Of a stretch of DNA of 6,628 nt, positions 1 to 6,584 are shown in pieces. The stretch lies in assembly GCA_035519475.1 (NCBI GenBank), contig DATIWI010000093.1, forward strand, positions 1 through 6,628, given 5' to 3'. Source of the stretch: Fen-1467 sp035519475 (lineage in GTDB: Bacteria; Verrucomicrobiota; Verrucomicrobiia; Opitutales; Opitutaceae). The notes under the pieces were generated by a model that made no database searches, was not told the origin of the DNA, and was given only the letters and a program-made list of their open reading frames with translations. The position numbers and the translations under genes were made by a program. The number at the start of each line of letters is the position of its first letter. Positions within the stretch are counted from its first letter, which is position 1.

Positions 1-2046
1 GCGCTCAGTGGCGACCGCGTTTGGAGCTATCACGCAGTCAATCTGCTCATTCACATTCTCAGCGGCCTGACGCTCTTCGGCATCGTCCGGCGGACGCTTC
101 GACTCCGCTCGGGGCCGGCGCCGATCCTCGTGGGCAGCGAAGAGCGGGCGCCGGGGGGAGGCGGGAGCCGGGAGACAGGAGACGGAAGAAGCGAAACCGG
201 CCGCCAGTCTCCCTTCTCCGGCCTTCCGGCGGTCAACGCCACAGGGCTCGCCCTCGCCGTTGCGCTGCTGTGGACGCTGCATCCACTCCAGACCGAATCG
301 GTGACATACATCGTGCAGCGCGCCGAGTCGTTGATGGGTCTGTTCTATCTGCTGACCCTTTATTGCTTCATCCGCGGCGCGGAGTGCGCTGCCGACCAAG
401 GTCCGCTTGAAACATCCATGGCGCCAAGAAACCAAGGACAAAGAACCGGTGACCGGAATCTCTTGGTGCCTTTGCGCCTGGGTTGTTCAAAGAGACGATC
501 CGCAATTTGGTATTCACTATCCGTCACCACCTGCCTGCTGGGCGTGGCCACCAAGGAGGTCATAGTCTCGGCTCCGCTCATCGCGTTGCTCTATGATCGC
601 ACCTTCTTGGCCGGCAGTTTCCGCGCGGCCTGGCGCCGGCGCGGCTGGGTCGACCTCGCGCTGGCGGCCACCTGGATTCCGCTGATGGGGTTGGTGCTGC
701 ACGCCGCGAATCGCGGGGGAACGGCGGGCTTCGGCGTGGGGGTCAGTTTCTGGACTTACGCCGCGACGCAGTTTCAGGCGGTGTCGCACTATCTCTGGCT
801 GTCAGCCTGGCCATATCCCCTCATCGCCGACTACGGCGCGCAGTGGGTTCAATCGGTTGCGGACTGGGCTCCCTACGCGGTGGTCGTGGTCCTGCTGGCC
901 GCCGGGACTCTGATGGCCTTGGTGCGGTGCCCTCGCCTGGGTTTCCTCGGCGCGTGGTTCTTTGCGATCCTGGCCCCGACCTCCCTGGTCCCCGGGGCGC
1001 GACAGACGCTAGCCGAGCATCGCATGTACCTTGCGCTGGCGCCCGTGGTCGTCCTCGCGGTGCTGGGCGGATATGCGTGGCTCGGGCGCCGCGGCCGGCT
1101 CGTCCTGGTGCTCGTCGCCGCCGGTCTCGGCTGGATGACTTTCCAGCGCAACACGGTCTACCTCAGTGACGAGGCCATGTGGCGCGAAGCGGTGGCCGAG
1201 AGACCGGGCAACGTCGCCGCGCGCAACAACTACGGCAACGTCCTGGCCCAGGCCGGCCGGCGCGAGGAGGCCTTGGCGCAATACGCCGAGGCGATCCGGC
1301 TCGAGCCGGACAACGCCGAGGCCTATTACAACGCCGGCAACGCCCTGAAGCGGCTCGGTCGCCTGCCGGAAGCAATCGCGCACTACGAGCGGGCGCTGCG
1401 GGCCAACCCCAACATGCCGGACGCGCAGACCGCGCTCGGCACGGCGCTGGAGGACGCCGGCCGGGGCGACGAGGCGATCGCCCATTACGAACAGGCGTTG
1501 CGCCTCGACCCGCGCTTCACCGACGCCCACAACGACCTGGGCCTGGCGCTGGCCCAGGCGGGACGGCTGCCGGAGGCAATCGCGCATTACGAACAGGCGC
1601 TGCAGATCAATCCCGCGCTGGCCGATGTGCACAACAATCTGGGTAGCGCGCTACGGGCGGCCCGCCGGTCCCAGGAGGCGATCGCGCACTACGAGGAGGC
1701 GCTGCGGCTCAAGCCGGATTACGCTGCCGCCCACAACAATCTGGGCAACGCATTCCGCGAGGCTGGCCGCCAGTTGGAGGCCATCGCCCAATACGAACAG
1801 GCGCTGCAGATCGAACCGGCCGTGCCCGAGGTGCGCAACAATCTCGGCATCGCCCTGCTCCTGACGGGCCGCACGCAAGAAGCGATCGCCCAGTTCGAAT
1901 GGGCACTGCGGCTGAATCCCAACCTGGCCCAGGTGCACCTGAACCTGGCCGCCGCTCTGGAAAGCGTCGGCCGCACCGACGAGGCGGCGGCGCAATATGA
2001 GACGGCCCGACGACTGGGAGCCGCCGTTCCTGAGCCGCCCAATTGA
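1..2046 (+). CDS. Membrane protein with C-terminal TPR repeats, TMTC/PMT-like (5' end outside window)
   Basis: The frame is open from base 1 to the TGA at 2044-2046, giving 681 visible residues; the true start lies upstream. From the first codon it reads as family sequence (YHAVNLLIHILSG), so the GTG at 130 is not the start. About ten hydrophobic segments can be seen near residues 11-29, 80-97, 110-126, 167-186, 217-236, 262-279, 289-309, 313-332, 342-362 and 367-385. Eight 34-residue TPRs follow (about 405-676) with the usual N-LG-A-GR-EAI-YE-AL-P pattern. The motifs TLHPLQTESVTY and QRAESLMGLFYLLTLY are typical of bacterial relatives of TMTC proteins, which belong to the PMT-like GT-C glycosyltransferase fold. 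The first luminal loop, where catalytic acidic residues would lie, is missing here, so enzymatic activity is an inference. The helices imply an inner-membrane location, and the TPRs probably bind a protein partner. Two loops carry odd palindromic inserts at residues 54-76 and 136-164. Family assignment is good; exact function is unknown. Confidence 0.9.
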   Translation, partial: ALSGDRVWSYHAVNLLIHILSGLTLFGIVRRTLRLRSGPAPILVGSEERAPGGGGSRETGDGRSETGRQSPFSGLPAVNATGLALAVALLWTLHPLQTESVTYIVQRAESLMGLFYLLTLYCFIRGAECAADQGPLETSMAPRNQGQRTGDRNLLVPLRLGCSKRRSAIWYSLSVTTCLLGVATKEVIVSAPLIALLYDRTFLAGSFRAAWRRRGWVDLALAATWIPLMGLVLHAANRGGTAGFGVGVSFWTYAATQFQAVSHYLWLSAWPYPLIADYGAQWVQSVADWAPYAVVVVLLAAGTLMALVRCPRLGFLGAWFFAILAPTSLVPGARQTLAEHRMYLALAPVVVLAVLGGYAWLGRRGRLVLVLVAAGLGWMTFQRNTVYLSDEAMWREAVAERPGNVAARNNYGNVLAQAGRREEALAQYAEAIRLEPDNAEAYYNAGNALKRLGRLPEAIAHYERALRANPNMPDAQTALGTALEDAGRGDEAIAHYEQALRLDPRFTDAHNDLGLALAQAGRLPEAIAHYEQALQINPALADVHNNLGSALRAARRSQEAIAHYEEALRLKPDYAAAHNNLGNAFREAGRQLEAIAQYEQALQIEPAVPEVRNNLGIALLLTGRTQEAIAQFEWALRLNPNLAQVHLNLAAALESVGRTDEAAAQYETARRLGAAVPEPPN
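162..228. repeat. Imperfect palindrome translated in frame within the TPR membrane-protein gene
   Basis: The left arm at 162-185 pairs with the right arm at 204-228 in about 20 of 26 aligned columns, with three single-base gaps. The loop is about 18 bases. The left arm is purine-rich (GGGAGACAGGAGACGG) and the right arm pyrimidine-rich (CCAGTCTCCCTTCTCC). The segment encodes the hydrophilic, low-complexity stretch around GSRETGDGRSETGRQSPFSG, between the first two visible membrane helices, which does not resemble the rest of the protein. It is probably an inserted intergenic-type palindrome, but it could be a naturally variable loop with biased composition. Confidence 0.5.
407..490. repeat. 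Imperfect 84-bp palindrome translated in frame within the TPR membrane-protein gene
   Basis: The arms 407-436 and 462-490 match as an inverted repeat in about 23 of 30 aligned columns. The core is GGCGCCAAGAAACCAAG at 420-436 against CTTGGTGCCTTTGCGCC at 462-478, 14 of 17 paired. The outer ends are TTGAA (407-411) and TTCAA (486-490), and a smaller palindrome CCGGT-G-ACCGG (446-456) sits near the centre. The span is 84 bp, exactly 28 codons, so the frame is kept. It encodes a charged, non-family stretch (about residues 136-164) between two conserved membrane segments. It looks like a REP- or MITE-type palindromic repeat inserted into the gene; no transposase is nearby. Confidence 0.6.
1213..2028 (+). 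repeat. Eight-unit 102-bp periodic array encoding TPR motifs
   Basis: Units begin at 1213, 1315, 1417, 1519, 1621, 1723, 1825 and 1927, each exactly 102 bp (34 codons) with no insertions or deletions. Each unit encodes one helix-turn-helix TPR with the recurring core EAIAHYEQALRL-P. Units 3 to 6 are the most alike and share runs such as CATTACGAACAGGCG; the first and last are more diverged. This is a coding repeat within the upstream gene, not a separate element. The regular period suggests growth by whole-unit duplication. Confidence 0.9.
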
Positions 2047-2226
2047 GCACGGCGCGCTCGCGGTCCGCGCCGACCCGGATATCGCGATCTTCGGGCGCGC
2101 CGACAATTCGTGTGACTGATTGCACCGAGGCTGTAGGCTCGTCCGTCGGGCCGGCTGCGCGCTCAACGAGCGGGCACCGCGCGGCCGCCCAACCAATACC
2201 CGCTCCCAACTTGCGCCCGTCGAGTT

Positions 2227-2254
2227 TTGACGCATTCCGCCAATGACCTATTTG
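2227..2254 (+). promoter_or_regulatory. Possible sigma70-like promoter upstream of or overlapping the lyase start
   Basis: TTGACG at 2227-2232 is followed, after a 16-base spacer, by TATTTG at 2249-2254. The -35 box is good and the -10 box weak. If real, it would start transcription downstream of the first ATG (2243) and would support translation from the internal ATG at 2312 instead. It could equally be a chance match, since the surrounding bases are coding if the ATG at 2243 is used. Confidence 0.2.
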
Positions 2255-4699
2255 CCTGGATTCTCCCGCCGCCGGCAACGCCGCAATGCCGCCGCACGCG
2301 CTGCCGCCAACATGGCGCTCTTCGTTCGGTGCGGCTGCCTGGGCATGGCGCTCAATCTGGTCGGATTTGCGCTCACCTGCCGGGCGGACGAGTTCGACGT
2401 CTTGAGGCAGAAATGGGCGGAGATGCTCACCGGCGGCAGCCACTTGGATCTGGCAGATCCCGCCGTTGGCTCTTCCGTCCGCAGGCTCAGCTCGTTGGCG
2501 AATTCCTACTGGTCGACGATGGACAAATCGCCCACCCGCGCCTTTCTCTGGGCCGACTTGGCCAGCCCGACCGATACGGGCCACATCACGGAGAGCTATC
2601 AGCGCTTAAAGTCGATGGCGCTGGCCTACGCGACTCGAGGATCCAGCCTAAACGGCAACGCGTCATTGAAGACCGACATCATCCGCGGCCTGGATTGGGT
2701 GTATGCCAACCGTTACAACGAGAAAACGCCGATGCACGACGAGTGGTTTCACCTCGAAATCGGCGCGCCGGCCGAGCTGGTCGACACCACGGCCCTGCTG
2801 TTTGAGGACCTGAGCGCGGCCCAGGTGGCCAACTATATGCGGGCCGTGGAGAAATTCACCCCGTCGGCCACGACACCAGCGCCGGGCGGCACCCCGTGGT
2901 CGTTCACCGCGGCCAACCGCATGTGGAAAATCCACATTGTGACGATTCGCGGAATCATCGTGAAGGACAGTGCGAAGCTGACCGCCGCGCGCGATGCCTT
3001 CAGCGAGCTCTTTGTCTACGTCAGGCGGGGCGACGGCTTCTACGCCGATGGCTCATTCATTCAGCATCGGGGCCACCCCTACACGGGAGGCTATGGCGCC
3101 TCCTTGATTGGCCGGCTCGCACCGGTGCTCGCGCTTCTGAACGGGCCCAACCGGGAAAGCGCCTCGGGATCGTCCTGGAAGGTCATCGACCCAAACATTG
3201 CGCATCTCTATCGGCTGGTCTTCACAGCTCTGGAGCCGGTGATCTATCGCGGCGGCGTGATGGCCATGGTGCAGGGCCGGGAGATCTCCCGCAAATCCGC
3301 CTCGGAACACGCGATCGGGCACGGCCTCATGCAGAACATCCTCCTGCTCTCCCAGTGCGCCCCGCAAGCGGATGCCGCCCGGATGCGTTCGATGCTGAAG
3401 TACTGGGCCGGGGCGGACACCGTCCTTGACTTCGTCGAGACCGCACCACTCGGACTCAAGGGGGCCGTGCGGCAGCTGATATCCGACCCGACGGTGAAGC
3501 CCCGCGGGGAGCTCATCGGGAATTTCGTCTATGCCGGAATGGATCGCGTGGTTCACCTGGCCCCGGGTTTCGGCGTGGGACTCAGCATGTCGTCCAGCCG
3601 CGTCTATACCTACGAGAGCATCCACGGTGAGAATGTGAATGGCTGGCACACGGGCGAAGGCATGCTGTACCTCTACAATTCCGATTTGACCCAGTTCGAC
3701 GACGACTTCTGGCCCACCGTTGATCCGCGCCGGCTTCCCGGCACCACGGTCGATGTGAGTCAGGTCCGCGAGCCCGCCTCGGGGCAGAGCGAGGCTCCGG
3801 CGGCGACCTGGGTCGGCGGTGCGTCGCTCGGCAACTACGGGGCGGCGGGAATGCAGCTCCGGGCGTGGGGCAGCACGCTCACAGCGAAAAAGTCGTGGTT
3901 TATGTTCGACCGGGAGGTGGTTTGCCTGGGCGCCGATATCGGCAGCGGCGATTCCCGGCCGATCGAGACCGTGGTCGAGAACCGCCTCCTGCATGATCGC
4001 GGCGACAACGCGCTGACGGTGAACGGAACCCGCAAGAGCGATACGCTCGGCTGGTCGGAGGCGATGCCGGATGTGAGCTGGGCTCACCTGGCCGGCCGCA
4101 CGGAAGGCGCGGATATCGGCTATTTCTTCCCGGCGCCCGTCCGGCTGAATGGACTGCGGGAGGCCAGAGCGGGCGCTTGGAACGAAACAACGGAGACCGT
4201 AACTCGTGACTATCTTACGCTCTGGCTTTCCCATGGAACGAATCCGGCTAAAGCAACGTATTCGTATGTGCTTTTGCCCGGATTCAGCGCGGCGCAGGTC
4301 TCCGACTATGCCAGGCACCCGAGAGTGGAGATCCTGGAGAATTCCGATCGCATCCAAGCAGTGCGCCTGGGCTCGCTGGGCCTCACGGCCGCGAACTTCT
4401 GGAGTGACGGAAGCTCGGCCATCGGGCTCATCTCGGTGGACAGAATGGCCAGTGTTCTTCTTCAGACCAATGGCGCCTTCTTGGACGTGGCGGTGAGCGA
4501 CCCGACGCAAGTCAACGGGACTGCCATCACCATGGAATTGGCCACGTCGGCGCTCAAGCTGGTTTCCGCCGATCCCGGAGTGGTCATCGACCGGCTTGCA
4601 CCCACGATCCGGCTTTCGTTCCGCGTCGCCGACGCCGCCGGACAGACATTTCACGCCCGTTTCCTCCTCAGCGCACCTGGAACCGCCCTGCCGAATTAG
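2243..4699 (+). CDS. Secreted polysaccharide lyase family 8 (hyaluronate/chondroitin AC/xanthan lyase family)
   Basis: This 818-residue protein has the size and architecture of PL8 lyases, which cleave uronic-acid-containing polysaccharides by beta-elimination and leave an unsaturated sugar. The order is a signal peptide (about 24-48, probable cut after CRA), an alpha/alpha toroid (about 50-390), a central beta-sandwich (about 420-680) and a C-terminal beta domain (about 700-790). Catalytic candidates, by alignment from memory to chondroitinase AC, are Asn225 (FTAANRMW), His275 (GSFIQH), Tyr284 (PYTGGY), Arg346 and Arg350 (GREISR) and Glu458 (YTYESI). The Asn-His spacing of 50 and His-Tyr spacing of 9 match that enzyme. 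The motif NGWHTGEGMLYLYN followed by FWPTVDPRRLPGTTVD is a hallmark of the family. Neither ATG at 2243 nor ATG at 2312 has a clear Shine-Dalgarno; the first gives an Arg-rich leader (SRRRQRR). His461 replaces the Asn I expect three residues after the Glu. The exact substrate cannot be told from sequence. Confidence 0.93.
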   Translation: MTYLPGFSRRRQRRNAAARAAANMALFVRCGCLGMALNLVGFALTCRADEFDVLRQKWAEMLTGGSHLDLADPAVGSSVRRLSSLANSYWSTMDKSPTRAFLWADLASPTDTGHITESYQRLKSMALAYATRGSSLNGNASLKTDIIRGLDWVYANRYNEKTPMHDEWFHLEIGAPAELVDTTALLFEDLSAAQVANYMRAVEKFTPSATTPAPGGTPWSFTAANRMWKIHIVTIRGIIVKDSAKLTAARDAFSELFVYVRRGDGFYADGSFIQHRGHPYTGGYGASLIGRLAPVLALLNGPNRESASGSSWKVIDPNIAHLYRLVFTALEPVIYRGGVMAMVQGREISRKSASEHAIGHGLMQNILLLSQCAPQADAARMRSMLKYWAGADTVLDFVETAPLGLKGAVRQLISDPTVKPRGELIGNFVYAGMDRVVHLAPGFGVGLSMSSSRVYTYESIHGENVNGWHTGEGMLYLYNSDLTQFDDDFWPTVDPRRLPGTTVDVSQVREPASGQSEAPAATWVGGASLGNYGAAGMQLRAWGSTLTAKKSWFMFDREVVCLGADIGSGDSRPIETVVENRLLHDRGDNALTVNGTRKSDTLGWSEAMPDVSWAHLAGRTEGADIGYFFPAPVRLNGLREARAGAWNETTETVTRDYLTLWLSHGTNPAKATYSYVLLPGFSAAQVSDYARHPRVEILENSDRIQAVRLGSLGLTAANFWSDGSSAIGLISVDRMASVLLQTNGAFLDVAVSDPTQVNGTAITMELATSALKLVSADPGVVIDRLAPTIRLSFRVADAAGQTFHARFLLSAPGTALPN

Positions 4700-4785
4700 C
4701 TCTGTCGTGCGACCTTGCCCGGCAAAGCCGAAGGAAGGAATCGATCGCTACCTACCAGGAGCGGATGGAATAAGCACCGCCGTCT

Positions 4786-4802
4786 CGCCAAGCACGTTGG
4801 CG
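4786..4802. terminator. Perfect 6-bp hairpin in the gap between convergent genes (weak terminator candidate)
   Basis: CGCCAA (4786-4791) pairs perfectly with TTGGCG (4797-4802) across a 5-base loop, midway between two convergent stop codons, where a shared bidirectional terminator would be expected. Neither side has the T-run of a classical intrinsic terminator, so this is a position-based suggestion. The rest of the 130-bp gap shows no better stem. Confidence 0.25.
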
Positions 4803-4829
4803 GATCCCTTCCAGGGGCCGTACCGGCGT

Positions 4830-6311
4830 CTACTTCGACCTTAAATAGACTACTGAATCACCCGTGAAAGGAGGAACGAGGGTTCGGGTAGCCCCACCCT
4901 CGATCTCGGGGCCGGCGGCTCTCGCGCCGGTGGCGGGATTAAGCCATTCCACGGCTAAGCGACCGGGCGCGCTGGAAAGGTCGACATCCTGGGCTCCCCC
5001 GAGCGGCGCATAGACAAGGATTTCGATCTTGCCGGGTTCAAGCGTGGCCAAGGCATGACCCGTTGAGGCCAACTCATTGTGCGAGGTCATGGCGGCAAGA
5101 TTCATTCGATCGGCGTACATTCGGATGAATCCCATGGTGTCACGGACGTTATCCCAGCGGCGGTCCGGCCCGGGACTGATTCCGTTGATTGGCGAAGGCG
5201 GGAGATTGCGACTCTGGCGAGGGTAAGAGAGCACATACGGATCCATGAACAGCGTTTGGTTCCCGTTGGTGAAATTGATCCAGAAGTAGCTGCGGTTCGT
5301 TTGAGGAGGATCGTTCCACATTTCCCAATAGCTGTGATCCGAGTCGTTGATATTGATCTTGTCGGCGGGGTGGCCGAGGCCGTGGCTCGCCGTTGGCGAG
5401 ATCCGCGAAGCTGGCGCGATCCAATCGGCGTCACTGTTGAGGAGCGTGGAGTCGCTGAGATCCATCGTTGTCGCGAAACCAACAGGGTGTTTGCAGGGTT
5501 TGGTGGCCTCGCAGGAACGCGTCAGGGCGATGAGATGGCTGTTCCACCAAATCGAGTTCGCGGGAGCCTCCTCGGAAACGATCCAAAGGACGTTTGGCAG
5601 GTCGTTGAGCGTATCAATGACCTTCCCGACGTAGGCGTCCTGGATCGCAGTGACCGGATTTGGCGCAGTCATGGTGACGGCGCCGGTACCTCCTCCGTCA
5701 TCAACACCGTTGATGTTGTTGGAACCGGACAAGGGGTACCCGTCTTGGGGAAAGCGGAAAAGATTGAGCCATTCTCCCGTAAAGAAATACACCCCGGCGT
5801 AGATTCCTGCCGCGTTGAGTTCCTGGACCCGCTGCCGGAGGCGGTCAAAATAACTCTGATTGAATCGCTTTAGGTCGAAACGCGGTTTGCCATCGGTGGC
5901 CAGCCCCGGCCCGGTCCGCTGCCAGGGATGGGGCTCGACCGTGAAGTCAGGAGGGGATTTCCCGGTCGTCGGCAGGCCGTGAAAGACCGGAAGTTCGGTG
6001 GCCCACAGGAGCGTGAAATTATGATGGTGAGCCACCAGAAACGCGACGAAGGCCGTGAAATCGACGGGTTCGACCGTGCCGTTGGTGCCCCAATCCTGAA
6101 AGGTGTTCCAAGTGTGCGAGCCGGTGAGGTAAACAGGCTTCCCCGAAGGATCGACGAAGTAATGCGGATTTGCCGGCCGCACCGACAACGGAGCCGTGAT
6201 GGCCGTCGGCGAGGTTCCGCCGGCACTCGCAAGCGAAGCCGCAGAGGCAAGCGCAGCGATGAGCATCGATCGCATCTTCTTTCGTTGGCGACTTCGGATA
6301 GTTGTCGGCAT
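4830..6311 (-). CDS. Secreted TIM-barrel glycoside-hydrolase-like protein (DUF4038/DUF6298/apiosidase-like)
   Basis: The product is 493 residues. A signal peptide covers about 1-30 (basic start, then MLIAALASAASLASA, cut after ASA). A (beta/alpha)8-type domain runs from about 42 to 405, opening with RPANPHYFVDPSGKPVYLTG and the aromatic GSHTWNTF, which resemble the start of DUF4038-type hydrolases. The segment NVLWIVSEEAP (240-250) is where clan GH-A enzymes carry the acid/base Glu; Glu248 is the candidate, and the preceding Asn of the usual N-E pair is Glu247 here. A later DSDH motif (323-326) and LFMDPY (354-359) also fit relatives I recall. Residues about 415-493 (EILVYAPLGG, VEWLNPATGA) look like the beta-sandwich often called a putative collagen-binding domain. 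It probably cleaves a glycoside in an exported polysaccharide; the substrate is unknown. ATGs at 6275 and 6266 are alternative starts, with the purine run GAAAGAAG just upstream; the 6311 ATG has none. The gene is convergent with the lyase, so not in its operon. Confidence 0.85.
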   Translation of the reverse strand: MPTTIRSRQRKKMRSMLIAALASAASLASAGGTSPTAITAPLSVRPANPHYFVDPSGKPVYLTGSHTWNTFQDWGTNGTVEPVDFTAFVAFLVAHHHNFTLLWATELPVFHGLPTTGKSPPDFTVEPHPWQRTGPGLATDGKPRFDLKRFNQSYFDRLRQRVQELNAAGIYAGVYFFTGEWLNLFRFPQDGYPLSGSNNINGVDDGGGTGAVTMTAPNPVTAIQDAYVGKVIDTLNDLPNVLWIVSEEAPANSIWWNSHLIALTRSCEATKPCKHPVGFATTMDLSDSTLLNSDADWIAPASRISPTASHGLGHPADKININDSDHSYWEMWNDPPQTNRSYFWINFTNGNQTLFMDPYVLSYPRQSRNLPPSPINGISPGPDRRWDNVRDTMGFIRMYADRMNLAAMTSHNELASTGHALATLEPGKIEILVYAPLGGAQDVDLSSAPGRLAVEWLNPATGARAAGPEIEGGATRTLVPPFTGDSVVYLRSK

Positions 6312-6506
6312 CGGCAGATCAGCGGGCCTTGGTGTTGATGGACGAGCCGGCTCCGAGAACCCACCGGCAGATCGGAGCTCCTCTTCTCACACTCACCTGG
6401 AACCCAAGTCCGGGCAACTTCGTTTCGGCCCTGGCATTCGCAGGGGAGGCGATGATCTTGAACCGCTTCTCTTCCTTATTCGTAAGCCCGGAAGGTGCTC
6501 GAAGGC

Positions 6507-6584
6507 TGGCGTCCCCACGGGGATTCGAACCCCGGTTCTCACCGTGAAAGGGTGGTGTCCTAGGCCGGGCTAGACGATGGGGAC
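6507..6584 (-). tRNA. tRNA-Glu (anticodon UUC), CCA encoded
   Basis: Read on the minus strand, the gene starts GTCCCCATCG at 6584 and ends GGGGACGCCA at 6507. The acceptor stem is seven perfect pairs (GTCCCCA with TGGGGAC), followed by discriminator G and an encoded CCA (6507-6509). The anticodon loop CTTTCAC carries TTC at 6546-6548. The T arm CGGGG-TTCGAAT-CCCCG is perfect. The D arm contains the GTCTAG and AGGAC expected of bacterial tRNA-Glu. The anticodon stem CCACC/GGTGA has a C-A mismatch at its outermost pair (27-43). No clear promoter is seen in the 44 bases upstream, and no clear terminator downstream. Confidence 0.97.

Noticed and set aside
2047..2242. Possible small gene or terminator in the 196-bp gap after the TPR gene
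   Set aside because: The only plus-strand frame is Arg/Ser/Ala-rich with no start signal. A 5-bp stem CGCTC-AAC-GAGCG (2160-2172) has no T-run, and a 9-bp direct repeat CGCGCCGAC (2066-2074, 2096-2104) is plausible by chance at this GC content.
1709..2584. 291-codon minus-strand ORF across the TPR end, the gap and the lyase start
   Set aside because: It is antisense to two real genes, with a low-complexity Arg/Gly/Ala-rich translation and no recognisable motif.
2227..2805. 192-codon plus-strand ORF overlapping the lyase start
   Set aside because: It is out of frame with the lyase and has a basic, motif-free translation; the lyase frame has clear family residues across the same bases.
3053..4654. 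533-codon antisense ORF on the minus strand
   Set aside because: It lies wholly antisense to the well-supported PL8 lyase; the His/Arg-rich translation shows no domain and reflects GC-rich codon bias.
5079..5873. 264-codon plus-strand ORF
   Set aside because: It is antisense to the hydrolase-like gene, whose frame has a signal peptide and family motifs; this one has neither.
6302..6547. Plus-strand ORF ending in SPRGFEPRFSP
   Set aside because: It runs into the antisense of tRNA-Glu and shows no family signal; the ending is the typical translation of an antisense T arm.
6507..6584. tRNA-Glu as an integration site for a mobile island
   Set aside because: No integrase is present and no repeated copy of the tRNA 3' end is seen elsewhere in the window.
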